A DNA stretch of 45,815 nucleotides from Nemertoderma westbladi (GCA_032718475.1 JAUCBJ010000362.1:1-45815); one strand, 5' to 3'; positions 21,566-34,128 are shown, counted from the stretch's first letter. Notes: a model not told the origin generated them from the sequence alone. Program-made: numbers and translations.

Positions 21566-23515
21566 TACACAATTTTGGTCAAAAATATGTCGAATTTTTT
21601 TCGGATTTATTATAATGCACCATGGAATGGTGTTTCCAAATTAATGAAAGGTCGATTATTTTTTATGAAATTAATCTGAAACTTTCTGTGGGTGTCTACA
21701 TGTGGGTGCCACCCTACATAAAAGTATCAGACAACTTTTCGAAATTATTTGTTAATTAAATTTAATACTATTTATATATAACAAACCTAAAAATTTAGCA
21801 TAAATTTGCAGAGCCACCTAGCGGTGCAGAATTATTTTCACAAAATTTCGCCTGATAGTTATGTTGCCCCATCTTTGATCTATCATATAAAAAAACTTTA
21901 ATGTGATTAGATTCCAAACTGTAAAAGCCTTTTTTAAGTTTTAAGTTTTATTTTTTTTATTGATGTAACTCAAAAAATTAACCCTCTAGTCATTACCGAT
22001 GGAATAAAAACTTTCACCATTGGGATTCCCCTTTTTTAAAGATTTTAAGTGATTACATTTTGAAATTAGCTGAAATACTACTGGAATTTATTAGACCTAC
22101 TGTATTAAATATTACCGCGAAGTTTGAAGTTTTTTATTACACCATTTTTATGACCCGTAATATAGTGTCATTTTCTGATGACACGGACCCCCCCCAAATT
22201 TTTCTACAAATCTTTATCATATTGTTTGAAATTTGAAACACAACTAGTTCAACTCACCGTGGTTGTTACCATGAAGCCGGAATTTTCGATTTCGCCTTTA
22301 AATTTTCTTTATAAGCGTTTTAAAAAAGTGTCTTTTGCGAAATCGCACCCACTGTATCATTGCCATTCTTCACTTTAGTCGTAATTTTTTCACATCAATA
22401 GAAAGCTTGCGTTGAAAGGATTCCAAATATGTAGCAATATCTGAATTTCATTGATAAACAGATGAAAAATAGGCGTTCAAAGATTGCAAGAATTATTGTT
22501 CGCTGCAAGCCATTTATTCTATTTAATAAATACACAAAATTCTGTATAATATATCCTCGGCAGAGTCCCTACAATATTTGCAAATACATTGCAATGACAA
22601 CTCGTGGAAAGGGGTACCAGTTGGACAGATGAGGTACTGGAAACCATGGGCGGTTGCCCCTAGTGACAATGTGTCAATTTCTCTGTTGTGAACTTGTTGT
22701 GAAGGCTGGGCCTCTGGTGAATCCCTGTTGGTGAAAATTTTCTGTTAATACAATGCAACATCTGTAATAATGTTATTATTATATTAAAGTTGTATTTTCA
22801 CTTTTCGGGTGATATTTTATAGGAAATTTTAAGTGTTTAATAGCGCTTATAACCAGTACAGACTAATTCGTTTAGTGTTTTGGTTAGATTCAGCCCTAAT
22901 GTAACCTGGGGTTTTCGTGAAAAACTGATATTCTTAACGTAATAATAGTAAAACCAGGACCTCCCAGCCAGAGGTGAGAGCAGTAACAGCGAAAGCTTTT
23001 TAGGAAATGTTTGATGGGAAATGAACAGTATAATATCAAAATTAAACCAATTTACAATCTCTTTATTATAAATTGAATGCAGATGAGCAGTAAGAAGTAT
23101 AATTACTATCATACTGTACAATCAATTATCTTCTAGTGTTTTGTTTCCCGCTATTTAGAGTTTAAAATAATATAACATCGGTTTGTATGAGATCCACTCT
23201 GCGTTGTAATGCAGAAGAAAAGGATCTGAAGTACTGTGTGTAGGATTCTATGTTTGAATGCAATTTTGAGATATGGAGAAAAAATAAACAGGATAAGTTT
23301 TGGACCGAAATGGCAACATCATTTTCTTGTATGGATTATTCATCTCCTAATTGATTTTAGAGATATAATTGATTTTACCTCAGTTTTATTGTTGGTTAAA
23401 ATGTTAAATTTAAAAGTAAGATTTACGTTGGAAGTGACACACGAATCAATACAACTTCCGGTAATTTTACTTTAAAAAAATTTAACATTAACTTTATATG
23501 GATTTCTTTTGTAAT
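21566..23515. other. AT-rich DNA without recognised genes
   Basis: No domain-bearing ORF. The block CCATTTATTCTATTTAATAA then ATACACAAAATTCT (22511-22544) recurs at 26223-26256. A C run lies at about 22188-22195. The rest is unassigned. Confidence 0.5.
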
Positions 23516-25077
23516 TTAACCCTATTAAACCCGGGGGGGGGTCAATATGACCCCTCCCGTGGTTTTTTTATTATAATTCTGAAACAAACGCAGTTGGGAA
23601 TCTGAAATTTTATGACTTTTCCTAAAAATCTATTGTCTTCCTAGTAGTGAAAACCGTTTTCAAAAATATTGGGTACTTTTCGAGTTATAGCGCCATTTTT
23701 TAACCCTACTTTTGGCACTTTTTTTGAGACGTTTTTTGAAAATTACATTTCATTAAATATGAATTGTAACATCTCTATTTTTTATTTACACGGGTTTTTT
23801 GGTGTTAGAAATTTGATGGAATTCATATAAATTGATTTAGAAATTTTAAACTTGTTTTTTTCGGTGGGTGCCAAATTTTGGTGCGAGCACCAAATTTTGA
23901 AATAAGTCAATTTTGTAAATTGATCGTTTGAAACTTGTTTTTTACGCAATTGGGGTTTTTTGGGTTTCTGGATTCGAAGAAATATATACGAGTTGCACCA
24001 AGCGTATCAAACTTGTATTTTTCGGTGCTGTGTGCAAATTTTGGTGCTAGCACGAAATTTTGAAAATCCATTCAATAGATAAAATTGCTTGTGAGAATTT
24101 ATTTCTTGCGTTTTAGAGGTTTATGGCAGTTCTGAATTCAATGGAAAATATAATTATCGAACTAGACATCTCAAACTTGTATTTTTCGGATGTGGGTGCA
24201 AAATGAGGTGCTAGCACCAAATTTTGAAAACCATCAAATATATCAATTGATTGTGTCACCTTGCTTCTTGCGTTATACAGGTTTGTGACGGTTCCGAATT
24301 CAATGGAATTAGTAAAATTTTCATAAGAGTTGTCAAACTTGTATTTTTCGCCAGTGGGTGAAAATTGTTGTGCCAGCACCAAATTTTGGAAAATATGCAA
24401 ATTGATAAGTAGATAGTATCACCTTGTTTCTTGCGTTATACGGGTTTATGAGGGTCCTGAATCCGATGGAATCAATAAAAACTGCACTGGACATCGCAAA
24501 CTTGTACTTTTTGGTGATGGGTACGAAATTCGGTGCTAGCACCAAAATTTGCCAAATTACGCCGAAAAATACAAGTAGCAATGATCTAGCATATTAGAAA
24601 TGTATTCCATTATAATCAGGGCCCTCGAAAACCTGAAAATGTGAATTTATAGCATCGTATAAGTGAATTAAAAATTTTGTGTTCTAACTGAAAAGTGCTG
24701 GTTACTTGTTTTTTTCATTTTTTTTCCTACGCAGAGAGGACTAAACAGCCATTTATAGTAATCATATCATTTTTTAATATTTTCCAATGTATTTTACACC
24801 CCCAGAAAACCTGTATTGAAAAATAATTAGCCGAAAATGTAACTTTCAAATTTGGTGAAAATTGTGCACTACTTGTAATTCTGGTGCTGCAATATAACCA
24901 CCCCAGTACATTTTTTCGAAAATTTTTTTTTTCGGTCGGATCCAGACAAGTGATACCTACGTACAAACAAAAAATCAGACGTTTTCGTAAATATTTGTAG
25001 ATTTTCGAGGGGGGGGTCAATATGACCCCCTCCCGGTATTTGTACAACATTTTATAGCCCGGTACTAATAGGGTTAA
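23516..25077. mobile_element. piggyBac-like non-autonomous element, copy 1
   Basis: Ends CCCTATTA (23520) and TAATAGGG (to 25073), flanked on both sides by TTAA (23516-23519, 25074-25077), the target and duplication used by piggyBac transposases. Just inside each end is a G-run / TCAATATGA / C-run block (23533-23558 and 25010-25034). The interior holds five tandem units of about 163 bp starting AAACTTGT at 23848, 24009, 24173, 24335 and 24498. Each unit has a palindrome related to TTTGGTGCTAGCACCAAA. No transposase is seen; the minus-strand ORFs with FQNLVLAP phrases are translations of the tandem unit and are not genes. Confidence 0.85.
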
Positions 25078-25388
25078 ACTACATTACACATTCCAACCAA
25101 TAAAAATCCGTAGTAAAATATGTTTCCGGATATATTATCACCACTATGAACAGTTAGATAATACGGACTAATTCTTCTTCGGTACACTTGGCGAATATAC
25201 CTTCTTCCTCTTCCCGAAAAGTCTTACCTCGAGCGATTTGGTGTAACTCATCGTTTCTAAATAATTAAATCAATCGATGATATTAAAATGCATCATATTG
25301 TTTGGGTATTTGGGGACACTATTGTCACGGAAGCGTATAGCAACTGTTACATAACTCAGTTTTCAGTTCTCATATACGCAAGGTACAC
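25078..25388. other. Non-coding spacer
   Basis: No gene or repeat recognised between the piggyBac-like element and the second duplicated unit. Confidence 0.4.
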
Positions 25389-26217
25389 GTTCGTGGGGCC
25401 ATCGCTCAGGACGAGGCTCAGATATCAGATACAGATTAAAATTGAGCGACTGTATCACAAAATCAGGTTTTGAGAAATTTACCCACACCACCAATCAATC
25501 AAAGAAAGGGGGACAGACAGTACGTGTTCACCCCTTTTAATCTGCACCCCCCCCCCCCACCCTTCCCACCCACCAGTAATTTATAACTACCGATGCCTTC
25601 AACGCAGTAGGCAGTACTCGTCTTCATTATTATAAACGTCTTGTTTTGTATTTAAACATATTTCCTAAACGCAGACTGACGGACGATCTTTATAACTACC
25701 GATGCCTTCAATAGGCGAAGCCAGGTATGGTTTATAGGAATATAGTCTACGCAGTACTGGTCTTCATTATATGCCTCGTTGCGCTCGTCGCTCGTCCTGT
25801 TTTGCATTAAAATAATTTTCCTAAACCAAGACTGACGATCTTTATACAGTTATAATAATTATGCGAAGTTTCGAAACTGTGCGAGTAACTGCTGATACAT
25901 CTATGTGGAGATGTGTGATACAACGCCAACGCATCGTATGCCGATGTAGTAATATGGGTATTGAAATAATATTAAATCAATGTACATTCTTAAAGCTGCA
26001 GCGAAAATATGTAGTTAATTTCCTAGGTTACATATAAAATAATAATATTATTTTTAAGAACATTAAAAAATAACCAGAAAAATATGTTGCGGAATAAACT
26101 ATTTCCGATATAAGCCTACAACAGCCATGAGTATTTATGTCATTATATCTTCTGTCACCTGAGATAGTAAGTAATACAACATTTATAGTATACAGTAGAA
26201 TCAATAGGAATTGAAAT
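25389..26217. repeat. Duplicated segment, unit 2, first part
   Basis: Second copy of 12174-12930, with small insertions and deletions, including a C run at about 25548-25560 at the position of the C run at 12328. Confidence 0.85.
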
Positions 26218-26352
26218 GCAGGCCATTTATTCTATTTAATAAATACACAAAATTCTAGAACGTGTTATTTATTTTATGAGTGCTGCCTAGCTATAAATAT
26301 TATTGTTCTAGATAATATTGTGAATAATTTAAATATAATTGTAAGCGATAAT

Positions 26353-27447
26353 AAACAGTATTGTAATAGTTCAATAAATGAATAACAGTGGTCGACATGG
26401 TTATCATTTTTAAAACATTGCATTTTTATTTATTATTTGAGTTTTGAACCTTGATAGTAGTCAAGTGGCCCAAAGACCCATTGCACACTTAACTCAACTG
26501 TGATTTATTTGGCGAGTCAAGCATCAAGTAATGAACGAAGATCTAGCATATACTGTAGTTATAATTAGTCAGGTTTATCTATCTCAACTATTAGACTATT
26601 ATCAGCCCTATCAGCACTCTTTGCTTCCTAAATATCGCATATCAAATGTAAATGTTTTAGATAAACAAAAATATAGTAATGGTAATGGTCGGTAGAGGGA
26701 TATAAAGGATATATATTTTATATTATGAATTATTAATGTTACTTGTACTATTAATATCACAGGGGATATCACACTAGAGGCACACTGGAAATTAAATTTT
26801 TATCAAGTTTACATTATAAATTACAATTAAACTTAAAAAGTGAAAGGAGCAGCTTAACGAGGTGGGTCTAATCAAAACTACAAATATATGCTTACTACAA
26901 CAAATTATAAATTAAGGGAAATGAGCAGGTTTCAGAAGTATGGCCTTTATAACCAAATCAATAAATGATAACAGTACAAGCACTGAAACAAGATACACAG
27001 TAAAATGTGGGTGCCTTTAGTTGATCTTGTGACCGCCACTTTTATTACATACAGTCAGTATATTAGTTACAAAATATTACCATAGATGGGATGGGGTCCA
27101 TCTTTCCTACAACAACTACCCTATACCGCTCATGCAGTTAGGCTCTATAAAGAGGCAGTTTCGTAATGAACATTATTATTAGTGTATATTACAGTTATAT
27201 ATATTAAAGTGACTGATTTTTAGTTTTAGATAACCTTTTTTATTTGGCAAGTGATTCGTTTGATTTTTGTTGGGCAAGTGACTCATTGGGTGAGTGACTG
27301 CACTGCATAATACTCAAACTGTAACTGAAATGTATAACTTTGAATACTGAAACTGTAACTGTAACTGAATGAAATTAGTCAAAATTTATTCAGTTCTCAA
27401 CACTACTTATTACTTTGCGAAGTAATGGTCCAGATGTAATTATGCAT
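26353..27447. repeat. Duplicated segment, unit 2, second part (5'-truncated hAT-like element plus Gypsy B flank)
   Basis: Near-identical to 14797-15890. It includes the right inverted end CAGTTCTCAACACT (27391-27404) but lacks the left end. Only about 135 bp (26218-26352) separate it from the first part, against 1866 bp in unit 1. Confidence 0.9.
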
Positions 27448-27925
27448 TGGTGGATGCACTCACAATAACTGGGTGTACCATGTCCAGATCTGGGGACAGA
27501 CATATATTTATCCCTCCTATCCTGTAAACGTTTGGGGATCGTATACCCTGACTTCTCTTCTCCTATCCCATTATCGATAATAAACACGATTCAACCAATT
27601 CATTCACAGGATAATTCATTAAATCATGAAAAATTATCGATTTCAAACCAGAACACAGAATTTATTAAACTTAAACTTTTGGAGGAGTTTAATGATGTAT
27701 TTGCCCAAAACGGAAACGAACAACTACGCACCATGATGCTGCGCGACCCATACCCTTCGCTCACAAAGAAATCCACAGCATGGAAGCGAAAGGCATGATT
27801 GAGCATGTGGAGGGCAGGCCTACAGAATGGTGCCACCCAATCGTAGTTTAACCTAAACTGAATCGACCTGATGAGGTGCGGATGACTGTTGATCATATCG
27901 CAGCAAATTGACTACCTTACTTAGT
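27405..27925 (+). pseudogene. Gypsy B protease end and start of reverse transcriptase
   Basis: GTDIYLSLLSCKRLGIVYPDF resembles the end of a Gypsy aspartic protease. The linker (IKLKLLEEFNDVFAQNG) precedes the RT. In a shifted frame come AKGMIEHVEGRPTEWCHPIV and VRMTVD, the counterparts of LISLNIIAPLGDKPTQWCHP and IRLCVD in Gypsy A. Stops and frameshifts are present. Together with 14459-14624 it represents one Gypsy lineage distinct from Gypsy A. Confidence 0.75.
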
Positions 27926-27959
27926 AACTTACATAGTACCCTCGTACAATAACGAGGGG

Positions 27960-28550
27960 TTAATAATTTTAGACATTGAACGTCTGCCTTCAGACAATTT
28001 TGCGTACATAAGTGACGCACACTCCAGCACATCTTGGCTGGATCATATTGTGTGTCCTACATCTACTGGTAGCATTATTAATTCAGTTTCTGTGGACTAT
28101 TTACTGTCTATTAGAGACCACAAGCCTCTAGTTGTAGATTTTTCAGTTTATATTTTCCCCTCGTTAGTAATTAAAGCTAATAGCACTTGCAATGCATCTC
28201 CCAGGTGCCCTAAGTTGGATTGGTGTAACACATCTCCCGAGTCACTTAATAATTATGTTTTTCAAGTTAAAAGCCAACTTGATACCTATTTTGTTGATAA
28301 TGAATTTTTAGACTACAGATCCCCATGCAGTAATAGTTCTCATAGAATCGATTTTGATAATATTTTTAACTTTATAGTTAATACTTTAAACACTTGTGCT
28401 AATGAAACTATTAAATGTAAAACGTCTGTGTCATCTTCTAAACGCCACATCCCTGGGTGGAATGACTTTGTACGGGAGAAACATGACGACGCCAGAAATA
28501 AGTTTTTATTCTGGAGATAAGCCAGGTCTCCCAGGCAAGGTTATATTCGC
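27960..28550 (+). pseudogene. LINE B endonuclease end and linker (CR1/L2-like)
   Basis: SWLDHIVCPTSTGS and later RDHKPLVVDF fit the end of an apurinic-type LINE endonuclease (the SDHxP box). This is followed by a Cys/Ser-rich linker ending in WNDFVREKHDDARNKFLFWR, a phrase typical of the segment between endonuclease and RT in CR1/L2/Jockey-group LINEs. The frame breaks near 28520. It belongs with the RT pieces at 28996-30300. Confidence 0.75.
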
Positions 28551-28995
28551 TATAATTATTTGCGGTCGAAAGCAAATTTTAAACGAGCACTCAGGGGATG
28601 TAAGCATGAAGAACAGAACATACGAGATACTAAATTAGCTAAGTCTTTATTGGGCAGTACCGGTACGTCAAATAAAGGTAACCCAATAAAGAACCAATTT
28701 TGGGCTGATGTACACAAATGTTGCTCAGAAACAACTGTACTACCGAATAAAGCAGGTGACGCAGTTGGTCCAGAACAGATTTGTGGAAAGATCATTTTTG
28801 TGATCTATTTAACTCAATATCTGATGATTGTAATAAGGAATTTGTAACTAATAAGTTATTGGGCACTACTTTTAGTAAAACAAATAATGTATCAGTTAAT
28901 GAAATATTTGAAGCTACTGTAGTAATAGTTTGTGTAGTGGTAAGTCAATAGGTCTTGAAGTCTTGAAGCTGAGCATTTTATTCATGGGTGCTGTG
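28551..28995 (+). pseudogene. LINE B linker between endonuclease and reverse transcriptase, decayed
   Basis: Short open pieces in alternating frames (SKANFKRALRGCKHEEQN, KNQFWADVHKCC) fit the NxFW..V linker of such LINEs. Many frameshifts. Confidence 0.55.
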
Positions 28996-30300
28996 TATCA
29001 CTGTTGAATATTTTAATTATATTTTTTAACTTAATTTTCAGTCATGGTTATATGCCCCAGCTTATGATGGAATCCGTTACTATTCCTTTAATAAAGGATA
29101 AAACCGGGGACCATACAAGCAACGATAATTATAGTGGTATTTCGATAGCTACTGTACTTAGTAAATTAATGGAAAATATTATTTTGGCACAGTGCTTGTC
29201 TTTGATGTATACGACTGATAATCAGTTTGGTTTTAAGACAAAATTAGGTACGGAATTATGTATCTTTACACTTAAGGAGATACTTAATTACTATATTACT
29301 AACAAAACGCCCCGCCCATTTACGTATGTATGTTGGATGTAAAGCATTTGCTAAATAAATCATTTCAAGTTATTTAGTAAACTGATATCGCGGGGTCTCC
29401 CATTATATGTAGTCCGCATTATTTTATATTGGTATCGAGCTCAGTCGATGCATGTAACCTGGGGTGGATTTACATCTGTTAAGTTTACTGTTACCAATAA
29501 ACTAAGCAAGGCGGTATTTTGTCGCATTTGCTCTATAACATTTATATCATTGATTTAAGTAAGCAAATGTCCAGTGCTGATGTAGGTTGTGTTATTGGTG
29601 GAACCAGGATCAGTCAGATCAGGATCTAATTACTTATGTTTAATTTCAAACTCTTATTTTTGGTTTCCAGCATTTAATAGAAATATGTGTTACATACGCA
29701 AAAGGTAATTCTATCACTTTTAATAAAAAGAAAAGTAAGTGCTTATCATTTTATCCTAAGTGGTCGACAATTATTTGTCGCCCTAGTGCATATCTTAATG
29801 GCTCTCCTATTGAAGTCGCGAGAAGTTTAATTATCTAGGTCATATTGTACACAGTACTTTAGATGACGACTACGTTATCAGGAATCAAACTTGTGTATGC
29901 TGTATTCTAGGGGGAATTTCTTGATTCGCAAATTTGGGTCATGCCCTGTCCCCGTTAAAGTTACTTTATTTCGTGCATATTGTACACCGTTATATTGTAA
30001 TGCTCTTTGGGCCAGACAAAACTATTCTGAGTCTGTTCACAACAAACTCAAAGTAGCTTATAATAATTGTGCTAGACGGTTTTTCAATATACCCAGAGTT
30101 GTTGATGATGAAACTACTAGCATTCGATTAGCTTTAGTGTCCTTAAATGCTGCTATTTTTATTCATATTCGTTATAGGGCGGTCGTTGTCCTTTTTTTGC
30201 CGCATTACCAAACTAGATAACTATGTCCTTCGTTCGATTTGCACCATTGCCAAGGGTTCTAGAATTTGTGCAATGCGTAATACCAAATTTCTATGTAGTT
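28996..30300 (+). pseudogene. LINE B reverse transcriptase remnant
   Basis: RT motifs in order across frames: HGYMPQLMMESVTIPLIKDK, NYSGISIATVLSKLMENIIL and QFGFKTKLGTELCIFTLKE (29050-29290); a motif-A trace (YVCWM, then KHLLNKSF) near 29320-29360; a QGGILSHLLYNIYI-like trace with GCVIGGT near 29500-29610, where the catalytic DD box is lost; and a thumb with FNYLGHIVHSTLDDD and VPVKVTLFRAYCTPLYCNALW (29840-30010). It ends near NNCARRFFNIPR and CTIAKGSRICAMRN. Heavily mutated. Confidence 0.8.
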
Positions 30301-30479
30301 AATTTCTTTAATTTGTCTAATCATTTTGTTAATTTGTATAATTGTTTTTTTGATACTCCCACTCCACATTCTGCATATGTTGTTCCAGTGTCTAATTTAT
30401 CCATATGTTTTTTATGGTCTAATGGTCTGGGGTAGTACAGACAATTACATTACTCGTCCTCTAAAAACTAAATAAAATA

Positions 30480-30803
30480 AAATAGAGACGCTGTATTACC
30501 TTGAGTCATTTCCAGGCCTCTTATTTTCCTATATACAAACAGCTGCATATACTACCTATAGAGCTACTCTATAAACTCCATGTTCTGTCTCTAATGTACT
30601 CCATTCACCGCAATGACTCTCACCCATTATCTCACCTATTTACCAAAGCTTCTTCTGTACATTCTTATAGCACTTGTCTGGCCTCTTCTGGTCTATTTCA
30701 CTTACCTCCTACGCGTCTCAATGTTCGCCATCCATCAATATCGAAGCAAGGCCCTCTTCTTCTCTGGAATGCTTTATCTGAATCTATCCGTAACAAATGA
30801 CAG
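30480..30803 (+). pseudogene. C-terminal end of another CR1/L2-like LINE
   Basis: One open frame at 30501-30800 reads LHILPIELLYKLHVLSLMY ... LSHLF ... LFHLPPTRLNVRHPSISKQG ... PLLLWNALSESIRN. This is the characteristic last ~90 residues after the RT in CR1/L2-like LINEs (LPI...R, then AP.LWN.LP..IR). It abuts LINE B in the same orientation but appears to be from a different family. Confidence 0.7.
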
Positions 30804-31204
30804 GTAAAACGGCAGTATTAGCAGTTAAATACAATTTACTCCCATGTCCGAATTATTAATGTACCCAAAATTCTAACCCCAGGTTGCACCTCACTATTAT
30901 TTTGTTTATCTTTCCCCCAGATAATATTGGGCCGTCATTTTTTTCTCATTTTTTTTTCATTATTTCTCCCGAAACCTACACTTTTCAATTATTAATTTTT
31001 TTTGCGATCACAAACTAATTCAAGCAAAATTCATTCAAACTAATTCAAGTGCGCTATATTTTCGACCACCCCCTACCACCCAGCAGAGTCAACTCTGCTT
31101 ATAATGTAATATTATTATTAACTATACTATTGTGGAATAAATATAATTAAAAATCAAAAATCAGATACCACAACGTGGTATCAGATCGCACAATAGATTC
31201 CAGA
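30804..31204. other. Non-coding spacer
   Basis: AT-rich with T-rich tracts. Nothing recognised. Confidence 0.4.
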
Positions 31205-33019
31205 ATTTTCACCACACTCAATGCTGAGTGATGGAAGTCATGATATTGGCAAGTGCAGGACTGTATTCCTAACTCCATGGGGGTGGTAGTTCCATTACTG
31301 TGGCTCCCCAATGGGTTTTATTTCCTCCGGTAACACTTTCCACTATCATGGGGATGGCTCTACAGGGAATACCCCAGGTCCACAAAATCGTGGATGACAT
31401 TCTGTTATGCAGTCAACAAATGCCGTATACGTTCATGACCACCAACCTTTGTTGACAATATTCAAAAACTACACTGTAAGCCAGGTCGAAAATGCCAAAG
31501 TTAAATGTATTGAGGCCATCCTGCAATCCTGTTACCAGTTCAGATTAGAATGTCAGAAGGGGAAGGCACACCAGGTGGCCGATTGCCTTAGCCACTCGCC
31601 AGTCGAAGATCCAGAAGATGAACAGGACCACTCACCACACAGGTTGTAGCAACAATCTGTACGATGCTCAGTGAGGATATGGATAACTCGAGTGCAAACA
31701 ATGACCCTATCCTACGTGATCTATGCATAATAGCGAACAGCGACCTGGAGTATTCTGAACTTAAATTGAAATAATGAATGATTTCAAAGACATACAACAC
31801 GTTTCTACATACATTCAGAAATTCAAAGCAATATCATCCAAACTTTCTAGCGCAGACGATCTCGTCCTGTATGGCGGATGAATGGTTGTTCCTCACGCAT
31901 TTCAAGGCGAAACACTCACACACGCCTTCAATCATCCCACCAATGGATAATCCACACATAACAATGGGCCAGACAAACTATTTATTGGCCCAGGATTAAC
32001 GGTGACATCGATCACTTGGTGAACCAATGCGGATCCTGTCAGGAACTTAGGGCAAGTCTCCTGAGAGAAACCCTAATCACTGATGAAACTCCTGAATGCC
32101 TCTTTCAATTCGTAAGTGCGGACTATTCGCCATAAATGGCAAACATTATATTGCATATTTTGACTGTCACTCCGGTTACCCGATGGTCCAGTAATGGAGG
32201 AGCGACCCAACATCGATTGATATTGCAAACATAATCCGCAAGTGGTTTGTGGATCTCGGCGTGTCGAACAAATTCCACTCCAATGGTGGGCCCAAATTCG
32301 CTGCTGTTTCCTTCAAGGCACCTAAAGCACTGGATTTTGAATTTGGCTCCAAGCAGTCCACACTTTCCAATTGACATGCGGAGGAGGCACCTGTTAAGCA
32401 GGTGAAATACTTCCCATCAAAAGTACCCTGGAATGATTCATTCTTGGAGTAGTTTCTCAACGACCTCTTGGAACTCTGGAACACCCTTCTTGAAATGGTC
32501 GTTCGCCCAATGAGACTGTATTTGGGCATATTCTACATTACTGCCTACAAAGTTATGACCCAATATAATAACTATCGCTACAATCATGAACAAAAATTTA
32601 TTGATGAAAACTATTTAAACCAGCTATTTGGACCAGCCTTTGCTACTTCATCCTGGAAACTATACAAGCAACGGAACTGCCACGTACTAACGTTATGCAC
32701 AGCTCACAGATTCGACAATAATATATGTAAGTCCGATCAGCGTTTCCACTGCCTTTTCACTGCCGCGACTGTATCAGCCGCTATTGTAACTCTAACTGTT
32801 CCGACCACTATCATGCTGTGGGATGCGCATCGCCCCGACTCTAGTGGAACTGGCAGCCAAATAACCAGTAACCACCCCCACCCCTGTGACTACTTCATAA
32901 AATTACCATATGGCAGAACATGGTGGCGTTATCGCAGGTTTATGCAGTTACACCACTCCCCCCCCCATATGACGTCACCTTATCAGCCAATACAATACAC
33001 CATTGAAACTGCTAGAATC
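31205..33019 (+). pseudogene. Gypsy C pol remnant (RT to integrase C-terminus)
   Basis: Degenerate but ordered. RT trace (VFLTPWG, then GSPMGFISSGNTF, then a damaged VDD region reading as IVDDIL at about 31389); RNase H end (HDHQPLLTIFKNYT, ECQKGKAHQVADCLSHSPV) at 31430-31600; integrase core (INGKHYIAYFDCHSGYPMV at 32137, then KWFVDLGVSNKFHSNGGPKF at about 32240, where the second catalytic Asp has become Asn); NGRSPNETVFGHI in a shifted frame at about 32495; and the C-terminal YFIKLPYGRTWWRYRRF at about 32895-32945. Many stops. The 184-codon ORF at 32468-33022 is a mix of frames from this remnant, not an independent gene. RT through C-terminus resembles Gypsy A in layout. Confidence 0.8.
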
Positions 33020-33024
33020 TAAAA

Positions 33025-33903
33025 CCAAACAGAGTATTACCAAAGAGGCGGGCGAGGATGATAACTCCACCTACTGGCTCCAGAAGTTGAGGAAATCCTG
33101 CCAAGTACCTAACTGATCTAGACTTTGCTGATGACTTAGGAGTACTCTCAGAATCACTAGAGGGAGCCCAACAGCTCCTCAGCTCATTAGAACATGCTGC
33201 TTCTAGTGTTGGTCTTTTTATTAACTCCAGAAAGACCAAAATTTTGACAGTTAACTTTGAAAGTCCTCAGCAAGTCTCTGATCGGATGAGCATAAGCTCA
33301 AAAGATGGTATGCTTGAGCATGTGGATGACTTCTGTTACCTGGGATCATGGATCCGGAAGTCAGGTGAGGACCTTCGAATACGTAAGGGAGAGGCATGGG
33401 CAGCCTTGAATAGGCTTTCCAGGATTTGGAAGTCACCGACAATTAATCGGAAACTTAAGGTCCGGTTATTTAGAGCAGAAGTAGTTCCAGTACTCCTCTA
33501 TGGGAGTCCATGCTGGGCTCTAACTGCTGAGGACACCAAATCTCTGGATGGCACATTCACAAGAATGCTACGCCGGGTTCATTGTGTCAAGTTCAATGCA
33601 CACATCTCCAACGAGACACTATATAACATTGGAGGTGTCTCATTGGTTCCCCCAAGCTTGACACTAGAACAAAATCGCCTCCGCTTTGCAGGACATTGCT
33701 TTCGCCGTGAGGACCAGCCAGTGCATAATCTTGTACTTTGGCAGCCTCATGGAGTGAATAAGCATGGTGGACAGCCCATGACTTTCTTGAGACGCATCTT
33801 AAATGACACTAGCCTTGAAGATGCGGATGATCTAGCAAATGTCATGGGTGATAGGGAGTTGTGGCGGTGCAATTTTGTCGATAAGCCGGCACAGCATTCT
33901 TAA
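33025..33903 (+). pseudogene. LINE A copy 2 (3' half, best preserved)
   Basis: Starts within the RT (LDFADDLGVLSESLEGAQQL at about 33115) and, after a frame change near 33240, keeps an open frame of 219 codons to the stop at 33903. That frame shows CYLGSWIRKSGEDLRIRKGE, LLYGSPCWALT, LTLEQNRLRFAGHC and VMGDRELWRCNFVDK. The RLRFAGHC...NLVLW...GGQPMTFLRR segment is the common C-terminal tail of this LINE type. It is 5'-truncated, so not mobile by itself. This copy is the reference for the copies at 13-2010, 10085 and 38146-38815. Confidence 0.9.
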
Positions 33904-34128
33904 AAATGCAGCTGCAATGCAGCATGCCGATCCTAGTAGGGCGACGACGGCTTTACCACAATAACAACACATAGAAGTCAATGAACCTGTACACCGATTG
34001 TACGTTTTGGTGAAACAATAATGTATTATATTTGAAACTTTATAAACAGTGGTGATGGTGATATAAAATTAAAAATATTCAAATTTAAACATATCTTAAA
34101 GTAAACTTTATAACATATATTTAATACT
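33904..34128. other. Spacer after LINE A copy 2
   Basis: Short LINE 3' tail (to about 33940, shared with 1981-2010) and AT-rich DNA. Confidence 0.4.

Noticed and set aside
20638-21679. Several overlapping plus-strand ORFs of 70-130 codons with repeated GPKGCHILCTRTQ phrases
   Set aside because: They are translations of the 31-bp satellite in each frame. The unit is not a multiple of three and no frame has an independent start or domain.
24113-24581. Minus-strand ORFs with recurring FQNLVLAP and KYKF phrases (also at 34476-35240)
   Set aside because: They follow the 163-bp tandem unit, shift frame between units and end at unit borders; repeat translation, not a repeat protein.
32468-33022. 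184-codon ORF as a possible new gene
   Set aside because: Its parts match the integrase end of Gypsy C in mixed frames (NGRSPNE in a shifted frame, GRTWWRYRRF at the end).
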